The notes under the pieces: model-generated
Databases searched by the model: none
What the model saw: only the letters and a program-made list of their open reading frames with translations
Told to the model about the DNA's origin: nothing
In this document: positions 1 to 5,506 of the stretch, piece by piece
Layout of the letters: every line of letters begins with the position of its first letter
Numbering within the stretch: the stretch's first letter is position 1
Source of the DNA: Synergistaceae bacterium
GTDB taxonomy: Bacteria; Synergistota; Synergistia; Synergistales; Aminobacteriaceae
Assembly (NCBI GenBank): GCA_031270755.1
Contig: JAISWV010000105.1
Location: forward strand, 1 to 5,506
Direction of reading: 5' to 3'
DNA: 5,506 bases
Translations under genes and position numbers: made by a program

Positions 1-1
1 G

Positions 2-553
2 CGCCTCGACCTGTGCAAAGCTCGGGGGCTGTTCGACGAAAACGCGTGGAAATTTTTGTGGGTGGTTCATTTCCCGTTGTTCGAGTGGAGCGAGGAAGAA
101 GGCCGATGGTCGGCGATGCATCACCCCTTCACGTCCCCCGTTTTGGAGCAGCTGGACCTGATGGAAACGGACCCCGGAAAGGTGCTGGCCCGCGCATACG
201 ACGTGGTTTTGAACGGTAACGAGGTGGGCGGGGGATCCATCCGAATCCACGACCCCGCAGTGCAGCGCAAGGCGTTTTCTTGTTTGGGCATCGGAGAGGA
301 ACAAGCGAGAGAGCGTTTCGGCTTTTTCCTGGACGCGCTTTCCTACGGAACGCCGCCCCACGGGGGCATTGCCTTGGGGGTGGACCGTCTAGCCATGCTC
401 TTGTGCGGCGGGCAGTCCATCCGGGACGTCATGGCCTTCCCCAAAACTCAGAAGGCGCAGTGCCTGCTTTCGAAAGCGCCCGACGTGGTCGAAAAAGCCC
501 GCCTGGACGAACTGCGCATCGAATGCCTGCCCGTCGAGAACCGAAAGGACTGA
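2..553 (+). CDS. aspS: Aspartyl-tRNA synthetase, C-terminal part (5' end outside window)
   Basis: Attaches aspartate to tRNA(Asp) in the cytoplasm (class II aminoacyl-tRNA synthetase). The frame is open from base 2, so the gene begins left of the window; 183 codons are visible, against about 590 for a full bacterial AspRS. In order, the sequence shows the block FPLFEW, then MHHPFTSP, typical of bacterial AspRS. GGGSIRIHD follows, and then class II motif 3 in GIALGVDRL, whose Arg contacts ATP. The C-terminal signature is RDVMAFPKTQKAQC. The stop is TGA at 551-553. The N-terminal anticodon-binding OB fold, motifs 1 and 2 and most of the GAD insertion domain are not visible. Whether it also charges tRNA(Asn) cannot be judged from this part. 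It converges on rpsD, with a shared hairpin terminator 33 bases after the stop. Confidence 0.97.
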   Translation, partial: RLDLCKARGLFDENAWKFLWVVHFPLFEWSEEEGRWSAMHHPFTSPVLEQLDLMETDPGKVLARAYDVVLNGNEVGGGSIRIHDPAVQRKAFSCLGIGEEQARERFGFFLDALSYGTPPHGGIALGVDRLAMLLCGGQSIRDVMAFPKTQKAQCLLSKAPDVVEKARLDELRIECLPVENRKD

Positions 554-585
554 GTGGGCATCCGACAACGCCGGCAAAACAGCAC

Positions 586-621
586 AAAGCCCGATCCCCT
601 GGTTGGGATTGGGCTTTTCGT
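586..621. terminator. Rho-independent terminator, probably bidirectional (aspS / rpsD)
   Basis: A 13-bp stem pairs 586-598 with 605-617, with one G.T wobble (593/610) and a 6-nt loop at 599-604. On the plus strand it ends in TTTT (615-618) and a mixed T-rich stretch, so it should stop aspS. Read on the minus strand, downstream of the rpsD stop, the AAA arm becomes TTT followed by GTGCTGTTTT, a weaker U-tract. No other hairpin of this strength lies between the two stops, so it probably serves both genes. A second T-rich run at 661-680 has no strong stem before it. Confidence 0.88.
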
Positions 622-678
622 CTCTTCCCGCGAAGTATCGCAATCGAGAAATCAAAAGAGGGTTTTTTGTTTTGTTTT

Positions 679-1275
679 TTACTTGGAGTACAACTCCACG
701 GCCAGGATCTCGTTGACGTCGATGGGAAGCTCGTGACGCAGAGGTTCCCGCACTAGCTTGGCGCTGAACTGATCCTTGTTTTTCTCGATATAGGGAACGT
801 TGAACGAGACGAGCCCCTGGAAATTATCCTGAAAAACCTGATTCGCGCGGGACTTTTCTTTCAAGGCGACCACATCGTTCACCTTCACGCCGTAGGAGGG
901 AATGTCCACTTTCAGGCCGTTGACCAAAACATGACCGTGGTTCACAATCTGGCGCGCCTGCCGGATGGAGCGGGCGAAACCGATACGGTAGACCAGGTTG
1001 TCCAAACGGCACTCCAACGTCTTCAACAAAGCGACGCCGGTCATCTCGGAGCTCTTCTTCGCGATCTCGAAATAACGGGCGAACTGCCGCTCCATGATGC
1101 CGTAGTAAGCCTTGATTTTCTGCTTTTCCAACAACTGGAGGCCATACTCCGAAACTTTCTGATTGCCCCTCATGGGCTTTTTTGTGTCTACCCGCTTCAA
1201 AGCCTTGGGGTGACCGCAGACATTGACTCCCAGACGACGGGAAAGCTTAAAACGTGGTTCTCTTCGCGTTGCCAT
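679..1275 (-). CDS. rpsD: 30S ribosomal protein S4, zinc-free (C-minus) form
   Basis: Primary 16S rRNA-binding protein that starts assembly of the 30S body; in E. coli and Bacillus it also represses its own mRNA. The 198-residue product matches the family length (about 200). The N-terminal part has FKLSRRLG at 9-16, then [12 protein letters not shown] at 42-53. The S4 RNA-binding fold spans about 88-150 and includes [20 protein letters not shown] and [10 protein letters not shown]. The C-terminus is the usual ELYSK. The zinc-binding cysteine cluster of C-plus S4 is absent: only Cys20 and Cys89 occur. The start is the ATG at 1275-1273, because AAGGAG lies 7 nt before it. A longer start (TTG at 1293) would put that ribosome site inside the gene and add six non-conserved residues. 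The gene is single, with its own promoter, and is not in the usual rpsM-rpsK-rpoA cluster. Confidence 0.97.
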   Translation of the reverse strand: MATRREPRFKLSRRLGVNVCGHPKALKRVDTKKPMRGNQKVSEYGLQLLEKQKIKAYYGIMERQFARYFEIAKKSSEMTGVALLKTLECRLDNLVYRIGFARSIRQARQIVNHGHVLVNGLKVDIPSYGVKVNDVVALKEKSRANQVFQDNFQGLVSFNVPYIEKNKDQFSAKLVREPLRHELPIDVNEILAVELYSK

Positions 1276-1282
1276 AAAAACG

Positions 1283-1288
1283 CTCCTT
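1283..1288 (-). promoter_or_regulatory. rpsD ribosome-binding site that fixes the start codon
   Basis: Read on the minus strand this is AAGGAG, followed by a 7-nt T-rich spacer and ATG (1275-1273). It lies inside the longest possible reading frame, which opens with TTG at 1293, so the frame must start at the ATG. Confidence 0.9.
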
Positions 1289-1344
1289 TTCAAAATGAAA
1301 TCTTTTTAAAAATAAAATCTCACATCTCGCGATTGTAACTTTCA

Positions 1345-1359
1345 GGATCGCTTCGACCC
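1345..1359 (-). other. Small hairpin in the rpsD leader, possible S4 autoregulatory element
   Basis: In the minus-strand transcript, GGGTCG (1359-1354) pairs with CGATCC (1350-1345) around the loop AAG, with one G.U pair. It lies near the 5' end of the predicted leader of about 95 nt. Stand-alone rpsD genes in Bacillus carry an S4-binding leader, so a regulatory role is reasonable. This stem is short, and I could not match it to the known Bacillus or E. coli pseudoknot. Confidence 0.3.
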
Positions 1360-1376
1360 TTCTTTTTATCCAATGG

Positions 1377-1405
1377 ATTTTAACATCGTTCGGCGTTGGT
1401 GTAAA
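1377..1405 (-). promoter_or_regulatory. Sigma-70 type promoter for rpsD with extended -10
   Basis: On the minus strand the -35 box is TTTACA (1405-1400), then exactly 17 bp, then the -10 box TAAAAT (1382-1377). TG sits one base before the -10 box, giving an extended -10 (TGTTAAAAT). Boxes match the consensus at 5/6 each. Transcription should start near 1370, giving a leader of about 95 nt before the rpsD ATG. Confidence 0.8.
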
Positions 1406-1433
1406 CCCTAATGTCTCATTTCTGACGCGAAGC

Positions 1434-1542
1434 CCCCATTTCCCCATTTCCTCGATTTCACCCTTATACCTCATACATTCTCACATTCTGTGCTTTCTGC
1501 GCTTTTTGCCGTGGCGTTTCACAAGGGGGGCTTGGGGGGTTT
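1434..1542. repeat. Series of four short tandem duplications (8-9 nt units)
   Basis: Four separate two-copy tandem repeats follow one another. CCCCATTT occurs twice, exactly, at 1434-1449. ACATTCTC/ACATTCTG lies at 1475-1490 and GCTTTCTGC/GCTTTTTGC at 1492-1509. GGGGGGCTT/GGGGGGTTT lies at 1525-1542. The last three differ by one base between copies. All sit between the two divergent promoters. They look like independent slippage products, or a low-complexity spacer, and not one repeat family. No function can be assigned. Confidence 0.6.
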
Positions 1543-1588
1543 GCCGGTCGGCGCGACGCACTTTTCCCGCCCTTCCGCGTTGAATTCG

Positions 1589-1597
1589 TGTTAAAAT
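1589..1597 (+). promoter_or_regulatory. Candidate extended -10 promoter for gyrA-psd-pssA
   Basis: TGTTAAAAT is an extended -10 (TG, one base, then TAAAAT, 5/6 to consensus). The same nine bases form the extended -10 of the rpsD promoter on the other strand. No good -35 box lies 16-18 bp upstream, as expected for some extended -10 promoters. TTGAAT at 1580-1585 is an alternative -35, but its best partner at a normal distance is only AATAAA (1602-1607). Predicted start near 1604, giving a leader of roughly 87 nt. Confidence 0.5.
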
Positions 1598-1619
1598 AAA
1601 CAATAAATATGCTTGGTGC

Positions 1620-1664
1620 CCTTATCGACTGAGATAAGGACATGTTTATCTTTGTAAAGACATG
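1620..1664 (+). promoter_or_regulatory. gyrA leader inverted repeats: possible operator or RNA switch
   Basis: A perfect 7-bp inverted repeat, CCTTATC / GATAAGG, spans 1620-1639 with a 6-nt loop. The right arm GATAA (1633-1637) can also pair with a second TTATC at 1646-1650, so two hairpins compete for one arm. GACATG occurs at 1639-1644 and again at 1659-1664, exactly 20 bp apart. CATGT (1641-1645) and ACATG (1660-1664) are inverted around a TCTTT/AAAGA core (1649-1660). The element lies just downstream of the candidate promoter and 26 bp before gyrA, so it could be a repressor site or leader structure. The symmetry is visible; its role is inference. Confidence 0.4.
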
Positions 1665-1690
1665 CAATTGTGGGCTTCGGAGGGTATTGA

Positions 1691-4201
1691 ATGACAGAAG
1701 AAGTGAAGGGCGAAAGCCTGTTCAGTAAAGTTGTGCCTTTGCCGCTGGTGGAGGAGATCAAGCAAAGTTATTTGAACTACGCCATGAGCGTTATCGTGGG
1801 CCGCGCTCTGCCCGATGCCCGCGACGGTTTGAAGCCCGTGCAGCGGCGCATTCTTTATACGATGATGGAGCTGGGCCTGCGCCACAATGCCGCCTATAAA
1901 AAGTCGGCCCGCGTGGTGGGCGACACGATGGGTAAGTACCATCCCCACGGAGACAGCGCCATCTACGAGACGATGGTCCGCATGGCCCAGCCTTGGAGTT
2001 TGCGCTACTGCCTGGTGGACGGGCAGGGGAACTTCGGGTCCATCGACGGCGACAGCGCGGCGGCTATGCGCTACACGGAGGCGCGTTTCTTCGAACTGGG
2101 GGAACTGATGCTCGCGGATATCGAAGAAGACACGGTGAACTGGGCTCCCAATTTCGACGAATCGCTGCAGGAGCCTCTGACGCTGCCCTCCGCCCTTCCC
2201 AACCTGCTGGTGAACGGCTCCACCGGCATCGCCGTCGGCATGGCGACCAACATTCCCCCCCACAACCTTCGGGAGGTGGTGGACGCGCTGTGCTACGTGC
2301 TGGAGACCCCGGAGGGGGAGGTGGACTTTGCGGAGATTTTGAAGCGGCTGCCGGGCCCGGATTTTCCCACGGGCGGCATCATCTTGGGCCGCGAAGGAAT
2401 CCGGGACGCCTATCGCACGGGGCGAGGCCGCGTCGTGGTCCGGGGGCGCATGCACGTGGAGGAGGGCAAACGCGGGCGCGTGTCCGTCATCGTGACGGAA
2501 ATTCCCTTCATGCTAAACAAGACCACTCTGATCGAGACGATGGCCGCCGCCGTGCAGGACAAACACGTGGACGGCGTCTCGGACATCCGGGACGAGTCCG
2601 ACCGGGATGGGATGAGAATCGTCCTGGAACTCACCCGGGACGGCGACCCCGACCTCGTCATGCGGCAGCTCTACAAGCGCACCCAGCTCCAGTCCACTTT
2701 CGGCGTGATCAACCTGGCCCTGGACAACGGATATCCCAGAGAAATGCCCATCATCGAGATGCTCACGCTCTTTTTGTCCCACCGCCGGGACGTGGTGCGC
2801 AGGCGCACCCAGTTTCGGCTGAATAAAGCGCTGGCCAGGGAACATATCTTGGAGGGCCTGGCCAAGGCCCTGGACATCATCGACGAGGTCATCGCCTTGA
2901 TTCGAGCGGCCAAATCCGCCGCCGAGGCCAAAGAAGGGCTGGTTGAACGCCTGGGTTTCTCGGAGCTTCAGGCCCAGGCGATCTTGGAAATGCGCCTGCA
3001 GCGCTTGACCGGACTCGAGCGCGAGAAGCTGCGTGAAGAACTGGCCCAGCTCCTGGTCGATATCGAAGGTTATAGGAAAATTTTGGGCGACGCCAAGGTC
3101 TTGGATGGCGTGGTTCGCGCCGAATTGGTGGATATCGGGGCCCGTTTCGGAGACGACCGCCGGACGGAGATCGTGGAGAGCTACGAAGAGTCCACGGACG
3201 AGGACCTCATTCCCGAGAACGACATTGTCGTCGTTCTCTCGAAGGACGGTTTTTTGAAGCGTCAAGATCTGGAAAGTTATTCTCTCCAGGGACGCGGCGG
3301 CAAAGGGCGCAAAGGGGCTTTCGTTTTGGAGGAAGATGCGATAGCGTCGGTGAGCGTCACCCACACGCACCGGGAGCTTTATTTTTTCACCACCAAGGGC
3401 CGCGTTCTGACCCTGCGGGGGCACATGATCCCCGAGACGAAAACGGGCAAGGGCAAGCAAATCGCCAAACTGCTGCCCCTCGAACAGGACGAGCGCGTGG
3501 TGACGCTTTACGGGGGCGAGCTGGAGGGGGTCAACTACGTCTTCTTCATCACGAAAAAGGGCGTGGCCAAACGCATCGAGCTCTCCGAGCTGGCGGACTC
3601 CAACAGACCCAGGCGCGTCATCACCCTGGACGAGGGCGATGAAATCGCGCAGGTACGCCTGACCACGGGCAAGGACGACCTCATGCTGATGACCGCCGGG
3701 GCTCAGGCCCTTCGCGTTCCCGAGGATGAATTCCGCGCTATGGGGCGCGGCGCCCGGGGCGTGCGGGGGATGCACCTGGCGCCGGACGACGTCATCATCA
3801 GCTGCGACGTGGTCAGCGAGGAAAGCCACATCCTGATTTTGAGCGAGCGAGGTGTGGGCAAGCGCTCCCGCTTCGGGGAGTTCACGCCGCACCACAGGGG
3901 AACCTCGGGAGTCCGGGCGATGAACCTGGGGCCGAGGACGGGGAAGCTGTTGGGCTGTTGGGCTGTCCGGGAGCAGGACGAGGTCATCGTCATCACGACG
4001 CGGGGCAGGATGATTCGGGTGGCCGTGAACGAAACTCCGCTCTTGAGCCGGACCGCTATGGGGAACATCACGGTTCGGCTGGACGAGGGCGACCTGGTGG
4101 CGGACTGCAGCATCGTCCGCATGAGCGAAGATCCCGCTCCCGACCGGGCCCGTGAAAACTTGCCCAACGCGGCGCCGCAAAACGGGGAGGAAGGACGTTG
4201 A
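1691..4201 (+). CDS. gyrA: DNA gyrase subunit A
   Basis: Breakage-reunion subunit of type IIA topoisomerase; with GyrB it introduces negative supercoils into DNA using ATP. The 836-residue product is full length. The winged-helix and tower domain (about 1-500) holds [25 protein letters not shown] near 29-53 and the catalytic Tyr128 in [10 protein letters not shown]. The quinolone region [10 protein letters not shown] has Ser89 and Glu93, equivalent to E. coli Ser83 and Asp87; both look like susceptible-type residues. A coiled-coil segment lies at about 370-500. The C-terminal DNA-wrapping pinwheel has six blade repeats (about 508-810). Its GyrA box reads QGRGGKG (533-539), against the usual Q(R/K)RGG(R/K)G. 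This box supports gyrase over ParC. GGAGG at 1679-1683 lies 7 nt before the ATG. The stop overlaps the psd start. Confidence 0.98.
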   Translation: MTEEVKGESLFSKVVPLPLVEEIKQSYLNYAMSVIVGRALPDARDGLKPVQRRILYTMMELGLRHNAAYKKSARVVGDTMGKYHPHGDSAIYETMVRMAQPWSLRYCLVDGQGNFGSIDGDSAAAMRYTEARFFELGELMLADIEEDTVNWAPNFDESLQEPLTLPSALPNLLVNGSTGIAVGMATNIPPHNLREVVDALCYVLETPEGEVDFAEILKRLPGPDFPTGGIILGREGIRDAYRTGRGRVVVRGRMHVEEGKRGRVSVIVTEIPFMLNKTTLIETMAAAVQDKHVDGVSDIRDESDRDGMRIVLELTRDGDPDLVMRQLYKRTQLQSTFGVINLALDNGYPREMPIIEMLTLFLSHRRDVVRRRTQFRLNKALAREHILEGLAKALDIIDEVIALIRAAKSAAEAKEGLVERLGFSELQAQAILEMRLQRLTGLEREKLREELAQLLVDIEGYRKILGDAKVLDGVVRAELVDIGARFGDDRRTEIVESYEESTDEDLIPENDIVVVLSKDGFLKRQDLESYSLQGRGGKGRKGAFVLEEDAIASVSVTHTHRELYFFTTKGRVLTLRGHMIPETKTGKGKQIAKLLPLEQDERVVTLYGGELEGVNYVFFITKKGVAKRIELSELADSNRPRRVITLDEGDEIAQVRLTTGKDDLMLMTAGAQALRVPEDEFRAMGRGARGVRGMHLAPDDVIISCDVVSEESHILILSERGVGKRSRFGEFTPHHRGTSGVRAMNLGPRTGKLLGCWAVREQDEVIVITTRGRMIRVAVNETPLLSRTAMGNITVRLDEGDLVADCSIVRMSEDPAPDRARENLPNAAPQNGEEGR
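4184..4190 (+). promoter_or_regulatory. psd ribosome-binding site inside the gyrA end, supporting a TTG start
   Basis: GGGGAGG lies in the last codons of gyrA, 7 nt before TTG at 4198-4200. No other in-frame start with a comparable site occurs before the conserved membrane and FYRDPDR segments, so TTG is the best start. Confidence 0.8.
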
Positions 4202-4857
4202 AGCTGGCTGAAGAAGGATTGCCGACGATTACCGCTCTGGGATTGGGAGCCGTGGTTTTTGCCGTTTTTCTGCCCTGGCGTTGGCCCGAGGCGGTGTTGA
4301 TCGTGCTGTGCGGCTTTGTCCTCTGGTTTTACCGGGATCCCGACCGAACCTTGCCGACGGGAGAGGGACTCTTGGAAGGAGAGGAAATTTTCGTCTCCCC
4401 GGCGGACGGCAAAGTGGTGGAGATCGTGCCGGCGTCGCATCCCTTTACGGGCGGCGCGGTGAAAATAGGGATTTTTATGAACGCCTTCAGCGTCCACGTC
4501 AACCGGTCCCCCTGCCGAGGGGTCGTCGAGTACCTGGAGTACGTTCCGGGGCGGAAAATCGCCGCCTTCGCGCCCAAGGCTTCCGAGGTCAACGAGCGTC
4601 ACTGCGTGGGGCTTCGGACGGACTCCGGCCCCGTCCTGCTGGTGCAGATCGCGGGTCTTTTGGCGCGGCGCATCGTCTGCCGCGTCAGGCGCGGAGATGT
4701 CCTTTCCCCAGGGGAGCGTTATGGAATGATCAAGCTGGGTTCGAAGGTTGACATCTACCTTCCCGAGAGCGTAAAATTGTCAGTTAAAGTCGGAGACAAA
4801 GTTTACGCGGGAAAGTCTTCGCTGGGAACGACTTCGTCAAAGGTGGTGGAAAGGTGA
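4198..4857 (+). CDS. psd: Phosphatidylserine decarboxylase proenzyme, short (PSD-A-like) type
   Basis: Converts phosphatidylserine to phosphatidylethanolamine at the inner membrane. The 219-residue length fits the short PSD-A branch. Two hydrophobic segments (about 10-26 and 31-45) should anchor it, followed by FYRDPDR (44-50). SPADGKV (67-73) carries the likely catalytic Asp70. [13 protein letters not shown] (93-105) carries a likely catalytic histidine, His100. The self-cleavage site is in LGSK: Gly181-Ser182. Ser182 should become the pyruvoyl group of a short alpha chain (38 residues), leaving a beta chain of 181. This G-S pair shows a true pyruvoyl enzyme. The start is TTG, sharing TTGA with the gyrA stop, so translation is probably coupled. 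Its end overlaps pssA, which makes its substrate. Residue roles are inferred from the family. Confidence 0.95.
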   Translation: MKLAEEGLPTITALGLGAVVFAVFLPWRWPEAVLIVLCGFVLWFYRDPDRTLPTGEGLLEGEEIFVSPADGKVVEIVPASHPFTGGAVKIGIFMNAFSVHVNRSPCRGVVEYLEYVPGRKIAAFAPKASEVNERHCVGLRTDSGPVLLVQIAGLLARRIVCRVRRGDVLSPGERYGMIKLGSKVDIYLPESVKLSVKVGDKVYAGKSSLGTTSSKVVER

Positions 4858-5506
4858 AGTTTTTTAGAGTGAGACAGGGACGAAAGAAGAGGACTCTTCT
4901 TCCTTTCAAGCATATCGCTCCGAACATGGTGACAAGCGGAAATTTGTTGTGCGGCATGTTTTCTTTGATGTTGACTTTCGATGGGCGTTTCGGCCCCGCC
5001 GCGTGGCTGGTCTTTTTTGCGGTGGTCTTCGACGGGCTGGACGGAAAGATGGCGCGCAGCTTGGGCGGCGGGTCGCAGTTTGGCCTGGAGTACGACAGCC
5101 TGGCGGATCTGGTGAGTTTCGGCGTGGCCCCCGCGATGATGGTCTACGTGGCCTCCCTCAAGGAGTTGGGGGGCGTTTTGGGCGCAATGGCGGCCTGCTT
5201 CTTCGCCCTTTGCGTCGCGCTGCGCTTGGCGCGCTTCAACGTGGTGCATGTGCCCGGGCCCTTTCAAGGGCTTCCCAGCCCGGCGGGGGGGCTTTTCGTG
5301 GCGTCCTTCGTCTTGGCGAAAGTTCCTCTTTTCCCCGCGATGATGGCCGCTGTTTTGGTTTTTACGGGATTTTTGATGGTGTCCAGCATTCCCTACGCCA
5401 ATCTCAAGAAGCTCAACCGCGAAAGCGCGGACAAGAAAAAATGTTTGATCGTGCTGGGGCTCGTGTCGCTGTGCTCCTTCCTGCTTCGGGGGGCCGCGCC
5501 CTTGGT
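4854..5506 (+). CDS. pssA: CDP-diacylglycerol-serine O-phosphatidyltransferase, 3' end outside window
   Basis: Integral membrane enzyme joining serine to CDP-diacylglycerol to give phosphatidylserine and CMP, the substrate of the Psd encoded just upstream. The open frame runs to the window edge with 217 codons and no stop. The CDP-alcohol phosphatidyltransferase motif is complete: D63-G64, A67-R68, G77, D81 and D85, with exact consensus spacing (DGx2ARx8Gx3Dx3D). The N-terminus is basic ([12 protein letters not shown]), followed by IAPNMVTSGNLLCG (21-34). Later, ARFN (126-129) and FQGLPSPAGG (137-146) are typical of the Bacillus-type PssA. Several hydrophobic stretches fit a polytopic protein. 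The start is GTG, overlapping the psd stop (GTGA), with a weak AAAGGTGG site at 4839-4846. An ATG at 4926 is in frame but would remove the conserved IAPN segment. Confidence 0.95.
   Translation, partial: MKFFRVRQGRKKRTLLPFKHIAPNMVTSGNLLCGMFSLMLTFDGRFGPAAWLVFFAVVFDGLDGKMARSLGGGSQFGLEYDSLADLVSFGVAPAMMVYVASLKELGGVLGAMAACFFALCVALRLARFNVVHVPGPFQGLPSPAGGLFVASFVLAKVPLFPAMMAAVLVFTGFLMVSSIPYANLKKLNRESADKKKCLIVLGLVSLCSFLLRGAAPL

Larger units (their letters stand above)
1276..1690. other. Divergent rpsD / gyrA intergenic regulatory region
   Basis: This 415-bp stretch has no convincing gene. From left to right it holds the rpsD ribosome site and an AT-rich leader (1276-1370), then the rpsD promoter (1377-1405). 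A pyrimidine-rich segment with several short tandem duplications follows (1434-1542). A small GC-rich inverted motif, GCCG-gt-CGGC, lies at 1543-1552. The candidate gyrA promoter is at 1589-1597 and the gyrA leader, with inverted repeats and mini-ORFs, at 1605-1690. No tRNA, riboswitch or other known RNA fold was recognised. Confidence 0.8.

Noticed and set aside
661..680. T-rich run as a second terminator for aspS
   Set aside because: No strong stem precedes it; the best pairing (CTCTT 622-626 with AAGAG 656-660) is short with a long loop.
1464..1667. 67-codon minus-strand frame in the rpsD/gyrA spacer
   Set aside because: It crosses the tandem repeats and the gyrA leader, has low-complexity composition (PPSPP, QKAQKAQ) and no clear ribosome site.
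1646..2455. 269-codon antisense frame over the start of gyrA
   Set aside because: Shadow of gyrA; His/Gln/Val-rich composition and no domain.
1993..2826. 277-codon plus-strand frame inside gyrA
   Set aside because: Out-of-phase reading of gyrA, rich in Arg, Gly and His, with no ribosome site or motif.
2513..4180. 555-codon open frame antisense to gyrA
   Set aside because: It mirrors the conserved gyrA coding sequence in a GC-rich region, has no recognisable domain and no ribosome site, and its composition (many His, Gln, Asp, Val) is typical of a shadow frame.
3703..4602. 299-codon antisense frame across the gyrA/psd junction
   Set aside because: It lies opposite two well-supported genes, is rich in Ser and Arg and shows no family motif.
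4803..5267. 154-codon antisense frame over psd/pssA
   Set aside because: The plus strand encodes PssA here, with an exact CDP-alcohol phosphatidyltransferase motif, so this is a shadow.

Overview
This is a bacterial chromosomal core region with a fairly high GC content. Genes are densely packed and have clear Shine-Dalgarno sites, and TTG and GTG starts are used where genes overlap. The content is housekeeping: the end of aspS, then rpsD, gyrA, a phosphatidylserine decarboxylase gene (psd) and the start of pssA. I see no transposase, phage gene, CRISPR array, rRNA or tRNA. The zinc-free S4, the stand-alone rpsD, the short Psd and the Bacillus-type PssA suggest a lineage outside the Proteobacteria. 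Synergistota or a related anaerobic phylum is my guess, but this is an impression of sequence style and was not tested.

Layout: (i) 2-553, plus strand, is the C-terminal third of aspartyl-tRNA synthetase. (ii) 554-678 is a convergent intergenic region with a strong hairpin that probably terminates both aspS and rpsD. (iii) 679-1275, minus strand, is rpsD, with its own promoter and a leader of about 95 nt. (iv) 1276-1690 is a 415-bp divergent regulatory region. It holds the rpsD promoter, a run of short tandem duplications, a candidate gyrA promoter and a palindrome-rich gyrA leader. (v) 1691 to the window end, plus strand, is gyrA-psd-pssA, joined by 4-base stop/start overlaps (TTGA, then GTGA). 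pssA runs off the right edge.

How the genes work together: PssA makes phosphatidylserine from CDP-diacylglycerol and serine, and Psd decarboxylates it to phosphatidylethanolamine. These two steps form a complete PE branch, and it is translationally coupled behind gyrase subunit A. That links membrane lipid synthesis to the gene for DNA supercoiling.

No clearly new biological system is visible. The parts most worth a second look are the gyrA leader (competing stems, repeated GACATG, mini-ORFs), the stack of 8-9-nt tandem duplications between the divergent promoters, and the gyrA/lipid operon.
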